IMG/VR virus record: IMGVR_UViG_3300037189_028988 | Coordinates: 1-31,080 of that record | DNA from: a virus | Length of the DNA: 31,080 nt | Direction: 5' to 3' (one strand) | Shown here: positions 1-6,533 of the stretch, in pieces | How positions within the stretch are numbered: position 1 is the first letter of the stretch | Layout of the letters: each line of letters starts with the position of its first letter | Notes under the pieces: model-generated | Told to the model about the DNA's origin: nothing | Database searches by the model: none | The model's input: the letters and a program-made list of their open reading frames with translations, nothing else | Program-made: the position numbers and the translations under genes

Positions 1-65
1 AGTGCCTCTGAGCATGCGCTCGGGCATTCCTAGTGGGATAAAATCATTTGATTGCAATTTTAACG

Positions 66-782
66 CTATACTTCTTTCATGCGCTTTCGTAGATGTTCTA
101 TGTGTCGATTGTTAGAGGTGATGCGCATCAATGTTGTGGACGGTTCCATCATCGGACCGCGTTTTGGCACCACGATGGCAAATCTGCCCCAAGGAGGGCA
201 ATAAATCGCCCGATTGCTACCCATCCTGGCTAATACCGATGCATTAATAACATCAGGCCAACTACTATTCCAGTCGTCTAACACGATCAAGCATTCGTCG
301 TCGCCGAGGAATTTTTCTAAATCTCGCTGAGGAACTCCACCGTCATGTTGACCGTCGATAAACACCATGTTGATCGGTTCGGTTGGTAGATAATCGCCGC
401 TGTCCATTTCTAAGATCTCGAGATTGGGTCGTTTGACCGCGCTGATCATTTTTTCCAAACACGGCCTCCATGACCCATGTGTCTTGGCCAATAATAGCAT
501 GTCTTCTAGAACGGTTCGGCTACCTTCCATGTTTTTATAAAGTCTAGGATTTTCGACAATATACGGGGATTGGTATGTAAATCTGTCAATCAGGGTTACC
601 TTGACATTGTTGTTGCGGTTTGCAACGATCGAAAACGAGGATCGACCACACCAAGACCCAATCTCAACTATGTGACCGTTTGCTGGTACCTTTGACGTCA
701 ACCAACCGAGAAGCGACAGATCATAATCAGTTGGCCATCCGGGAATGTCTGGATCAATGAAAGGAAATGTTCTGAGATCCAT
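66..782 (-). CDS. class I SAM methyltransferase-like protein (Methyltransf_24 type)
   Basis: This 238-aa protein looks like a Rossmann-fold SAM-dependent methyltransferase. Motif I is VEIGSWCGRSS at about residues 39-49, followed by an acidic strand-2 end (TLIDRF, about 63-68). MVFIDGQHD (about 139-147) and IVLDDW (about 166-171) match the FIDxxHxxxxVxxDL region of the Methyltransf_24 family, which often acts on glycans or small molecules. The substrate cannot be told from sequence. The ATG at 782 has an AGAAGG ribosome site about 9 nt upstream and a GATAAATA late-promoter box at 820-827, so the start is well supported. It is the last minus-strand gene of the tRNA and accessory region, downstream of the AspH-like gene. 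The family assignment is fairly secure, the role is not. Confidence 0.75.
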   Translation of the reverse strand: MDLRTFPFIDPDIPGWPTDYDLSLLGWLTSKVPANGHIVEIGSWCGRSSFSIVANRNNNVKVTLIDRFTYQSPYIVENPRLYKNMEGSRTVLEDMLLLAKTHGSWRPCLEKMISAVKRPNLEILEMDSGDYLPTEPINMVFIDGQHDGGVPQRDLEKFLGDDECLIVLDDWNSSWPDVINASVLARMGSNRAIYCPPWGRFAIVVPKRGPMMEPSTTLMRITSNNRHIEHLRKRMKEV

Positions 783-819
783 TGTGATCGTGGTCCTTCT
801 AATAAAAGCAGTTGTTAAT

Positions 820-827
820 TATTTATC
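820..827 (-). promoter_or_regulatory. late-promoter-like GATAAATA box
   Basis: GATAAATA lies upstream of the methyltransferase-like gene with about 37 nt to the ATG, leaving room for a normal leader with a ribosome site. It resembles the T4 late consensus TATAAATA. No -35 hexamer is visible. Confidence 0.5.
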
Positions 828-835
828 CGGTATGA

Positions 836-1561
836 TCACACCTGGACGATCTTTGCTCGCTCCATTATCTCTGGCCAATGTTTGGAATGGGGTCGGTGAT
901 CGCGGCACGGCCATGATAGGGCATATTTTCTGATCGCCGACTTCCAAACATCGACGATCATTATCGTTCTTGGTTTTAACCCAACATGGGCAGTGCCATG
1001 GAGAACATTAGCGTCATCAAATCCAAAAATATCGCCGTCTTTCCACTGGTGCTTCCACCCCTCTATGTCAAACACGCAGCCGTTTGCTTCATCGAGGCAC
1101 AGATGTAGCCTGATGTAGTTGTGATTCAGCCCCCAATGGTGATTTAATATTGATCCTGGATGTGAGATATTGAAGGTTACTGAACCGATAAAATCCTTGA
1201 CCATACCGATGTACGATGTCATGAACGGCATGCTCTCCGTCCAATATGTTGGGTTCCATCTAAGAGTTTCTTCTTCTTTCCAAGAGCTTGATTGTTTTTC
1301 GTTATCGTCCAACAGTGAATTCCGGATAAACATGCTGATACCGTCAAATCTTCCGTGATAAAGAGGTTTTTGAAATCGATGGGTGATGCCATTTGGCTTT
1401 GATATCGTCTGATCCGTCCAGGTATTTTTGGTTCGAACACCTTTTTTAATCAAATAACTCCAAAGCTCATCGCGTATCCGCGTCCAATTTTCAGTCAAAG
1501 GATTGATAATGGGATTGTTGGTAAATCTAATATACGGCGATTCTGTCAAATGCATTGCCAT
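836..1561 (-). CDS. aspartyl/asparaginyl beta-hydroxylase-like Fe(II)/2OG oxygenase
   Basis: The last 100 residues match the Asp/Asn beta-hydroxylase family (AspH, PF05118). They show HHWG followed by YIRLHLCL, then W.DGD.FGFDD, then LHGTAH and a terminal PRTIMIVDVW. In the family, the two histidines bind iron and the arginine binds 2-oxoglutarate. Such enzymes hydroxylate Asp, Asn or His side chains in proteins; this one's target is unknown. The start was chosen at 1561 (MAMHL), which has AGAGGA 9 nt upstream. The frame is open to 1615, but the longer start would run through the GATAAATA box at 1587-1594. It is one of four oxygenase-fold genes scattered in the array. The 241-aa length is normal for the family. 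Confidence 0.75.
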   Translation of the reverse strand: MAMHLTESPYIRFTNNPIINPLTENWTRIRDELWSYLIKKGVRTKNTWTDQTISKPNGITHRFQKPLYHGRFDGISMFIRNSLLDDNEKQSSSWKEEETLRWNPTYWTESMPFMTSYIGMVKDFIGSVTFNISHPGSILNHHWGLNHNYIRLHLCLDEANGCVFDIEGWKHQWKDGDIFGFDDANVLHGTAHVGLKPRTIMIVDVWKSAIRKYALSWPCRDHRPHSKHWPEIMERAKIVQV

Positions 1562-1586
1562 CAGAACTGATCCTCTGTTATCATGA

Positions 1587-1594
1587 TATTTATC
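1587..1594 (-). promoter_or_regulatory. late-promoter-like GATAAATA box
   Basis: GATAAATA upstream of the AspH-like gene. If transcription starts about 6 nt downstream, the leader carries the AGAGGA ribosome site used at 1561. Confidence 0.5.
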
Positions 1595-1615
1595 TGACGG
1601 CTGCCCTAACTTCAT

Positions 1616-1691
1616 TGGTGCTCCCGCCCGGACTCAAACTGGGTTCTGAGGTTTACGCAAACCCCTGCATCACCATATATGCTTTGAGAGC
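1616..1691 (-). tRNA. tRNA-Thr-like, enlarged 8-nt anticodon loop (CGT or GCGT)
   Basis: The body resembles tRNA-Thr(GGT) at 2497: acceptor GCTCTCA with CGGGAGC, D-stem GCAT, encoded CCA, A73. The anticodon stem GGGGT/ACCTC closes an 8-nt loop, TTGCGTAA, instead of 7. It could read ACG with an extra G, or act as a four-base decoder. The first T-stem pairs are good, with one A-C mismatch. Confidence 0.6.
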
Positions 1692-1706
1692 TTGATCTGA
1701 TTTTTC

Positions 1707-2474
1707 TTATAGGAGGCTTATCAGTGTATTAATACCCTCAACGGCCGTGTGCGACATGCTAACATCATGTCTACGATTGACCTTGCTCTCATATGGATTG
1801 ATCCGTATCAACGTTGACGTCCGTTCTTCGGCGATGTAACGTATGGATGGTATCACCGTGCCGGCACCTATCTCAATACCCAGCACGCTCATCCTGGGTT
1901 CCATCCATCTGCGGAAACGATCCTCTCCGAGATCTATGTTGGTCCAAACCATGCTTGGATCGCTAAACATCAGAACGTTGGGCCTCAAGGACTGCTGGCA
2001 CCGAGCGCACCTAGGGATCTCATCGATCGATGACAGGGTTGCAGTAAATCTTGGCATCGGTTGCAGTTGTCTCGTGCATGGCTGCTTGCATTGTGCATGC
2101 CGTAGATCGCCGTGTATCTCGTAAATGCGAGCAGGATCATATCCGGCCATGTGGAAATGCCCGTCAACATTGCTGGTCACCACGAAATAATCCTTGCCAT
2201 GCTGGTTCACGGCATCGAGCAACCTGGTGTAACCAGCATGGGGTTTGGTGTGACCATAGGCCAGCATGCGGCTTATGTAAAAATTCCAGGAGGCCAATGG
2301 ATCGTCGTCAAATCCCCTAGCGGTTGCCAGGGATATGAAATCCTCCTTGGCCTTGGTCCACATGCCATTGCTTCCACGGAAATCAGGCAATCCGCTATCA
2401 ACGCTCATTCCGGCTCCGGCAAGTATGAGGATACCATCTGCTGAATGGAACAAGCTTGAAATGTAATCTTGCAT
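1707..2474 (-). CDS. Sir2-family NAD-dependent protein deacylase (sirtuin)
   Basis: This 255-aa protein is a near-complete sirtuin. It has the NAD-binding GAGMSVDSGLPDFRG (residues 20-34), SNVDG (101-105, equivalent to the family TQNID) and the catalytic His in YEIHGD (H121). The zinc site is C129/C133 and C156/C159, followed by RPNVLMF. Sirtuins transfer acyl groups from lysine to ADP-ribose, releasing nicotinamide. The second Cys pair and the complete Rossmann core argue for a deacylase rather than the stripped Sir2 of NADase defence proteins. The ATG at 2474 has AAAGG 8 nt upstream. It lies between two tRNA-Thr genes. A macro-domain protein, which could act on sirtuin products, is encoded at 24585. 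Confidence 0.88.
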   Translation of the reverse strand: MQDYISSLFHSADGILILAGAGMSVDSGLPDFRGSNGMWTKAKEDFISLATARGFDDDPLASWNFYISRMLAYGHTKPHAGYTRLLDAVNQHGKDYFVVTSNVDGHFHMAGYDPARIYEIHGDLRHAQCKQPCTRQLQPMPRFTATLSSIDEIPRCARCQQSLRPNVLMFSDPSMVWTNIDLGEDRFRRWMEPRMSVLGIEIGAGTVIPSIRYIAEERTSTLIRINPYESKVNRRHDVSMSHTAVEGINTLISLL

Positions 2475-2496
2475 TATCTCGACCTTTGCTTATCTA

Positions 2497-2571
2497 TGGT
2501 GCTCCCACCCGGACTTGCGCCGAGCTCAATCCCATACCAAGGGATCACATCGCTGTCTATGCTTTGGGAGC
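2497..2571 (-). tRNA. tRNA-Thr(GGT)
   Basis: Complete cloverleaf: acceptor GCTCCCA/TGGGAGC, anticodon loop TTGGTAT, encoded CCA, A73. The T-loop is CGCAAGT, so T54 and T55 are replaced by C and G while C56 and A58 are kept. Confidence 0.85.
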
Positions 2572-2575
2572 AAAC

Positions 2576-2745
2576 TGGTGCCGGATGAGGGATTTGAACC
2601 CCCGACCTTCGGTTTTTCTTGGACTTGCGGGCTTTAGGCCTTCTGTCCTTCATGGACGTACACAGAAGTAAATTCTCTGCACGGCTCCTGAGATGTTACC
2701 CATCACGGAAACAAAACCGCTGCACTACCACTGTGCTAACCCGGC
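2576..2745 (-). tRNA. tRNA-Thr(TGT) split by a ~95-nt insert in the anticodon loop
   Basis: Exons at 2711-2745 and 2576-2615 rebuild a normal cloverleaf: acceptor GCCGGGT/ATCCGGC, D-stem GCAC/GTGC, loop TTTGTAA, T-loop TTCAAAT, CCA, A73. The intervening 2616-2710 has no tRNA counterpart. It contains several small hairpins (GTCC-ATGAA-GGAC, GGC-CTAAA-GCC, and a 7-nt-loop hairpin CAGAG/TTCTG) and ends in GTCCAAGAA. Exact junctions are uncertain by a few nt. Confidence 0.7.
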
Positions 2746-2751
2746 ATATCC

Positions 2752-2827
2752 TGGTGGAGCATGTCGGATCTGCCCCGACGGCCTCTGCCATGCCATGACA
2801 GCGCTCTCCTAACTGAGCCAATGCCCC
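2752..2827 (-). tRNA. tRNA-Ala(GGC), unusual T-loop
   Basis: Acceptor GGGGCAT/ATGCTCC, D-arm GCTC/GAGC, anticodon loop ATGGCAT, CCA, A73. The T-stem GTCGG/CCGAC closes the loop GGCAGAT in place of TTCRANY. Confidence 0.8.
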
Positions 2828-2850
2828 AAGAAACAATTATTGCAGGCTAC

Positions 2851-3435
2851 TTATCTCCTGTCAACCACAAATGGGTTGAATATGTCGATTGCTTGGTCCC
2901 ACTGGACCAATTCGTTGGTGCTGCGGTGCTTGAGGACCAAGCTCATGCACCATCGTCCCTCGTCTGTATCATTAACGATGTTGTGTGGACCTCCAACGTT
3001 GACCAAGCTTGGCTGGCCGATGTTGGCCGACCATGCCATGTCGCAATCAGCCGGATCCCAGCGGTAGTATTCCGTTCCTATCCGTGTCTTGGCCGTGGTG
3101 TATCCTAGACCACCTTTGTTATCATTGTACCAACACATGCGACTGCTGGCAGCACCGTAGGCCCAGTTCAGCTTGACATGCTCGTCAAGCCTGGAACCAT
3201 CGGCATGTATGGCGGTTGACCATCTAGGCGCTGTGTAAAAGATCTCTGCATGATGAACCATGATACCACGCAGTGCAAGCCATCCGTGTATGCGAGGATC
3301 AATCTTCTCGACCGGTAGATTCCATATCGTGGATTTTTGTGGTAGTCCGAACGATTTGATGCCATCCATGGCGTACGTCGTTGCGGTAAATCCGATGCCG
3401 ATGATCCGTTCATATCTGTTTTTTATCATCGGCAT
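2851..3435 (-). CDS. Fe(II)/2OG oxygenase-like protein, paralogue A
   Basis: This 194-aa protein has the core of a cupin-type Fe(II)/2-oxoglutarate oxygenase. The iron motif HxD is H77-A-D79, the distal His lies in GGPHNIVND (H151), and R161 ten residues later would bind 2OG. It is clearly paralogous to the protein at 5561-6133: both carry FYT.P ... IH.DG ... K.NW.YGA..SRM.W and a C-terminal WD/WADAID. The substrate is unknown; related phage proteins are annotated only as 2OG-Fe(II) oxygenases. No good ribosome site precedes the ATG at 3435, and a second ATG lies two codons later. It starts 14 nt from the tRNA-Ala at 3450. Confidence 0.65.
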   Translation of the reverse strand: MPMIKNRYERIIGIGFTATTYAMDGIKSFGLPQKSTIWNLPVEKIDPRIHGWLALRGIMVHHAEIFYTAPRWSTAIHADGSRLDEHVKLNWAYGAASSRMCWYNDNKGGLGYTTAKTRIGTEYYRWDPADCDMAWSANIGQPSLVNVGGPHNIVNDTDEGRWCMSLVLKHRSTNELVQWDQAIDIFNPFVVDRR

Positions 3436-3449
3436 CGGACATTTAAATT

Positions 3450-3525
3450 TGGTGGAGCCTATCGGGATCGAACCGATGACCTGAAGCTTGCAAAGCTACT
3501 GCTCTCCCATCTGAGCTAAGACCCC
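3450..3525 (-). tRNA. tRNA-Ala(TGC)
   Basis: Canonical: acceptor GGGGTCT/AGGCTCC, D-stem GCTC/GAGC, anticodon loop TTTGCAA, T-loop TTCGATC, CCA, A73. It contrasts with the divergent Ala genes at 2752 and 15945. Confidence 0.93.
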
Positions 3526-3534
3526 ATTTGCTTT

Positions 3535-3563
3535 TATTTAACTTCGCTAGAAGTGTCTGTCAA
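3535..3563 (-). promoter_or_regulatory. sigma70-type promoter for tRNA-Ala(TGC)
   Basis: TTGACA (3558-3563), exactly 17 nt, then TAAATA (3535-3540) on the minus strand, just upstream of the tRNA at 3450-3525. Confidence 0.7.
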
Positions 3564-3617
3564 CCCCCTCCTGCGTGATTTCGTCCGGTAATCTGGCAAT
3601 ATTATTGAATCGACAGA

Positions 3618-4247
3618 TTATCTAGAGTCGGTAACCGTGTAGTTATTAATCAACAAATGCATTCTGGGTTTATCGCCGTCGTTTTTAAACGTATGGGCTA
3701 TGCGATTAGCTTCAACCTTCCAAACGCGCCCGTCGGCAGGCATGTGCAGCTTGGTTTTGTTGCCATTGTGATCAAATACCCAATGGCAATCCGGATTGGT
3801 AAAAACAGCCACATGGTATCGTTCGGCCACATGCAGATCCTTGTGCATGGGATATTGACGACGCGAACCTAACCAGGTTAGCTGGCATCTTCCAACAAAC
3901 GGCTGCCGTAATCCGAACGTGGAAACATCAGTTAACACCTGTCCTAGATAGAGATCCTTGATCTCGTCGAGCATTTCGGTAAAATCAATCTCCTTGATAC
4001 CGTGTTCACGTAATTCCGAGTGGCTTTTTTGCCATAGATGCCATCTATCTGACCCCTGCAATCCTGGTATATGGGTAAGATTGATGGAGTATCCAAACCA
4101 TCGTTCAACACTGCAAACATGATTGATCCAATCAAGGGATATGTCCAATCGATCAAGCAGGGTCATCACGCTATCGCACAATCTCTGATGGTCGACGACG
4201 TAATCAATCGGATAACAAAAGTTTGGTATTGAGGTGACGGTTTGCAT
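3618..4247 (-). CDS. AspH-like Fe(II)/2OG oxygenase
   Basis: This 209-aa protein has an oxygenase core in its C-terminal half. H135-K-D137 begins the iron site and is followed by the AspH-like RYHVAVFTN. DGRVWKVEANRIAHTFKND supplies the distal His (H185), and R195 is placed to bind 2OG. The N-terminal 110 residues match nothing I know. The pattern matches the Asp/Asn hydroxylase family more than the paralogue pair at 2851 and 5561. Two ATGs are possible; 4247 was chosen because AGGAG lies 8 nt upstream, against 4 nt for 4251. It follows the tRNA-Ser at 4265 by 17 nt. Confidence 0.65.
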   Translation of the reverse strand: MQTVTSIPNFCYPIDYVVDHQRLCDSVMTLLDRLDISLDWINHVCSVERWFGYSINLTHIPGLQGSDRWHLWQKSHSELREHGIKEIDFTEMLDEIKDLYLGQVLTDVSTFGLRQPFVGRCQLTWLGSRRQYPMHKDLHVAERYHVAVFTNPDCHWVFDHNGNKTKLHMPADGRVWKVEANRIAHTFKNDGDKPRMHLLINNYTVTDSR

Positions 4248-4264
4248 GCATGATTCTCCTAAAA

Positions 4265-4355
4265 ATGGCGGAACGGGTGGGATTCGAACCCACGGTACCT
4301 GTTAGGGTACGCACAGTTAGCAACCGTGTGCCTTCAGCCTCTCGGCCACCGTTCC
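4265..4355 (-). tRNA. tRNA-Ser(GCT)
   Basis: Canonical class II tRNA: acceptor GGAACGG/CCGTTCC, anticodon loop TTGCTAA, long variable arm, T-loop TTCGAAT, G73, CCA. Confidence 0.93.
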
Positions 4356-4366
4356 GTATCACTTAT

Positions 4367-4918
4367 TTAATAAAGATCCTTGATCTTTTCAAGAATCGAT
4401 TTCATCTCAACAACGTCGCTGTGCTTGGTGATGCTCACGGCATTGTCCATGTGTCGGTGCATCTTGGCTCGACGCTCGTCCATGATCAAATCAAACAGCG
4501 CATTGTTGAGGTTAAATCGGTCATCAAGCATGCGGATGATCCGTCCGTTTGGCAATAGTATGTCCCGCACGCTTTCAACGTAGCGATAAGCTGATTCAGC
4601 GTCCATGCCATGTTGTACCATGATGCCGATGGCAGCAGCGGTGCTGCGGCTGAGACCTTGATGGCAATGCACCAACAACCGATCGCCAGCTTGCAGGTTC
4701 TTGGAAAAATCAAGAATGGCATCAAGGTGTTGTTCATTTGGCAGCACCCACTCGTCCCTCAATTGGCTTTCAACATCATGGAGATGAATGACTAGATGGT
4801 TCTCGCAGGTAAACGGCAAGTTTACACCCGGATCCACCATGCTGATGGTGTGCGTGGGCCAGCCATTGTGGGCCCACCTGCCCGCTTCGAATATACCGCC
4901 AATCTTTAATTCAAACAT
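4367..4918 (-). CDS. dual-specificity/tyrosine phosphatase-like protein, paralogue 1
   Basis: This 183-aa protein carries the cysteine phosphatase P-loop LLVHCHQGLSRST, with catalytic C85 and R91 and the usual Ser/Thr after the Arg. A candidate general-acid Asp lies in IHLHDVE. The family removes phosphate from Tyr, Ser or Thr, or from some RNA and nucleotide substrates. The start at 4918 (MFELKIGG) was chosen because it aligns with the N-terminus of the paralogue at 9315-9815; the frame stays open to a TTG at 4987, but that has a poorly spaced ribosome site. It lies between tRNA-Ser and a small unknown gene. A kinase-fold protein at 13395 might be a counterpart. Confidence 0.8.
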   Translation of the reverse strand: MFELKIGGIFEAGRWAHNGWPTHTISMVDPGVNLPFTCENHLVIHLHDVESQLRDEWVLPNEQHLDAILDFSKNLQAGDRLLVHCHQGLSRSTAAAIGIMVQHGMDAESAYRYVESVRDILLPNGRIIRMLDDRFNLNNALFDLIMDERRAKMHRHMDNAVSITKHSDVVEMKSILEKIKDLY

Positions 4919-5008
4919 GCACGCCCCCGGTGAAATGATGCAGGGTATTACCAGCGTTAAGTCTGCGAGCTGGAGGAGTTTGACCAATGCACCTCCAAAG
5001 GTTCCTCG

Positions 5009-5194
5009 TTAGGCCTGGACGACCTTGAGCTGGTATCCACATGCAACCAGCCAGATGTTGAGATTTTCCATGACCTCTTCCGGGCTGCGGTTTTCCCAGT
5101 TCATGCTCACGCATCTAATATCCTCGCTGGAACTGCGTTCCCGTGCGTTGTAGCTTACGTTCCAGCTTTCGTTTACTTGCTTGTTCTTGGCCAT
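5009..5194 (-). CDS. small protein of unknown function
   Basis: This 61-aa hydrophilic protein begins MAKNKQVNESW at 5194, with AAGGAAAA 6 nt upstream. The frame runs further upstream, but only into the T-arm of tRNA-Asn. I recognise no family. The C-terminal half (NRSPEEVMENLNIWLVACGYQL) looks like a helix followed by a strand. It precedes the phosphatase gene by about 90 nt and is probably co-transcribed with it. Confidence 0.6.
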   Translation of the reverse strand: MAKNKQVNESWNVSYNARERSSSEDIRCVSMNWENRSPEEVMENLNIWLVACGYQLKVVQA

Positions 5195-5220
5195 GTGTTT
5201 TCCTTGTTTTTTTTGAAAAT

Positions 5221-5338
5221 TGGCTCCTTCTGCTGGACTCGAACCAGCAACCACCTGATTAATCTTGGACCTGATGGAGTTGCACCATCCAATCTATTGA
5301 TCCCACAGTCAGGGGCTCTACCATTGAGCTAAGAAGGA
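5221..5338 (-). tRNA. tRNA-Asn(GTT) split by a 43-nt insert
   Basis: Exons 5305-5338 and 5221-5261 join into a normal tRNA-Asn: acceptor TCCTTCT/AGAAGGA, D-stem GCTC/GAGC, loop CTGTTAA, T-loop TTCGAGT, G73 and CCA, with the U1-A72 pair usual for Asn. The insert 5262-5304 sits between anticodon positions 35 and 36. Its ends pair (GGATC with GGTCC), it contains a 5-bp hairpin with loop TGCAACT, and it ends CCAAGAT before TAA. Confidence 0.8.
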
Positions 5339-5345
5339 ATAAAAC

Positions 5346-5422
5346 TGGAGTTGTGGGAGGCGCTCGCATCCTCGAATACCTGTTTTGCAGACAGGGCCAT
5401 TACTATCTCTGGTCACCACAAC
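5346..5422 (-). tRNA. tRNA-Cys(GCA), divergent copy
   Basis: Acceptor GTTGTGG/CCACAAC, anticodon loop CTGCAAA, U73, CCA. The T-loop is TGCGAGC (U55 replaced by G) with a weak last T-stem pair. A conventional Cys gene lies next to it at 5429. Confidence 0.75.
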
Positions 5423-5428
5423 ATAACT

Positions 5429-5502
5429 TGGAGTTCGGAGAGGGAATTGAACCCCCGTGGCGGGTTTTGCAGACCCGTGCCTAACCACTCGGCCACCCGA
5501 AC
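5429..5502 (-). tRNA. tRNA-Cys(GCA)
   Basis: Canonical: acceptor GTTCGGG/TCCGAAC, anticodon loop CTGCAAA, T-loop TTCAATT, U73, CCA. Confidence 0.92.
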
Positions 5503-5525
5503 ATTTAACTGATTCTAACATGACA

Positions 5526-5554
5526 TTTATAGTGGTCTTTTTCCCATAAAGCAA
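5526..5554 (-). promoter_or_regulatory. sigma70-type promoter upstream of the Cys/Asn tRNAs
   Basis: TTGCTT (5549-5554), 17 nt, TATAAA (5526-5531) on the minus strand, placed 24 nt before tRNA-Cys. Confidence 0.6.
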
Positions 5555-5560
5555 CCAACA

Positions 5561-6133
5561 TCATGATTCCTTAATCCACGGACCGAGTCGATCAATGGCA
5601 TCGGCCCATTGCAGGATCTTACCTGTGCGTAGATTTCGTATGGTATAGCTGAAACACCACCTTCTATGTGGTGTATGGTTGATCACGGTGTGAGGTCGTC
5701 CGACGTTTAGCAAGCTTGGGCTTGCTGGTTCCATATCAAGCACCTTGCGTATCTTGTGCGGCTCAAAAACTCGGCTAACCGTGCCGGCCGAGGTCACATG
5801 ATCCACTCCGGTATAGCCTTCCTCAACTGGTTCGAACCACACCATTCGGCTGCCCGGCGCACCATATATCCAGTTTATCTTGCATCTGGTTGCGTTTGGA
5901 CCATCTCGACCATCGGTATGGATACCAAGCGTCATGCCCGGAGGGGTATAAAACGCTTCGCTGTAGGCAACGTCAAGTTCTATGGTTCTCAACCAAGAAG
6001 AAACGATGTTGTCCCCGGAAAACGGTATTATACCACGTTTGGTACAATCCGTCCATTTTGACATGCACTGCGCGATTATCTCCGGATCGGGCGATATTGG
6101 TATCGCTAACGGTTGGTGATATATGTTTTCCAT
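5561..6133 (-). CDS. Fe(II)/2OG oxygenase-like protein, paralogue B
   Basis: This 190-aa paralogue of the 2851-3435 protein keeps every proposed catalytic residue: H72-T-D74, H148 in NVGRPHTVINH, and R158 ten residues later. Shared motifs include FYTPPG, KINWIYGAPGSRM and LLNVGRPH. Conservation of the centre in both copies suggests two active enzymes rather than one active and one decayed. The target is unknown. The ATG at 6133 has no strong ribosome site. It lies between tRNA-Cys and tRNA-Arg, with the downstream promoter at 5526 serving the tRNAs. Confidence 0.68.
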   Translation of the reverse strand: MENIYHQPLAIPISPDPEIIAQCMSKWTDCTKRGIIPFSGDNIVSSWLRTIELDVAYSEAFYTPPGMTLGIHTDGRDGPNATRCKINWIYGAPGSRMVWFEPVEEGYTGVDHVTSAGTVSRVFEPHKIRKVLDMEPASPSLLNVGRPHTVINHTPHRRWCFSYTIRNLRTGKILQWADAIDRLGPWIKES

Positions 6134-6168
6134 GCCGTTTCATTACCATTGATGTGATTTAATGTGTT

Positions 6169-6245
6169 TGGCGGACCCGGAGGGATTCGAACCCCCATCG
6201 AAGAGCTTAGAAGGCTCTTGCCTTATCCTGTTAGACCACGGATCC
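6169..6245 (-). tRNA. tRNA-Arg(TCT)
   Basis: Canonical: acceptor GGATCCG/CGGGTCC, anticodon loop CTTCTAA, T-loop TTCGAAT, G73, CCA. Confidence 0.93.
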
Positions 6246-6251
6246 AAATTT

Positions 6252-6327
6252 TGGAGCGGCGTGCGGGATTCGAACCCGCGTCATCAGCTTGGAAGGCTGG
6301 GGTAATTGGCCTTTATACGAACGCCGC
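6252..6327 (-). tRNA. tRNA-Gly(TCC)
   Basis: Canonical: acceptor GCGGCGT/ACGCCGC, anticodon loop CTTCCAA, T-loop TTCGAAT, U73, CCA. Confidence 0.92.
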
Positions 6328-6337
6328 CTATGAAGTA

Positions 6338-6366
6338 TTTATACGCTATCTTACAGCGTCTGTCAA
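6338..6366 (-). promoter_or_regulatory. strong sigma70-type promoter for tRNA-Gly/Arg
   Basis: Consensus TTGACA (6361-6366), 17-nt spacer, TATAAA (6338-6343) on the minus strand, 11 nt before tRNA-Gly(TCC). Confidence 0.78.
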
Positions 6367-6457
6367 GCACTTCCATGATCCTTCGTGCCAGTTCCACCCA
6401 CCTTCGAGCATTGCTACCCGGGACGTGCATCCCATGGGATAAACACCTTGGATTCCA

Positions 6458-6533
6458 TGGCCGTCCCGGAGGGACTCGAACCCCCAACCTTCGCGTTCGA
6501 AGCGCGCTGCTCTATCCATTGAGCTACGGAACG
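6458..6533 (-). tRNA. tRNA-Arg(TCG)
   Basis: Canonical: acceptor CGTTCCG/CGGGACG, anticodon loop CTTCGAA, T-loop TTCGAGT, G73, CCA. Its 5' end directly abuts the stop codon of the gene at 6534. Confidence 0.9.

Noticed and set aside
1561-1584. Seven-codon ORF after GATAAATATC overlapping the AspH-like start
   Set aside because: Its ATG lies only 2 nt after the box and would precede the predicted transcription start. The same layout at 20696-20719 was rejected for the same reason.
4919-4987. TTG start for the phosphatase at 4987
   Set aside because: The ribosome site is only 3-4 nt away, and the paralogue aligns from the ATG at 4918.
5262-5304. Group I intron in tRNA-Asn
   Set aside because: Forty-three nt cannot hold the group I core, and the intron does not end in the usual G after a U-ending 5' exon.
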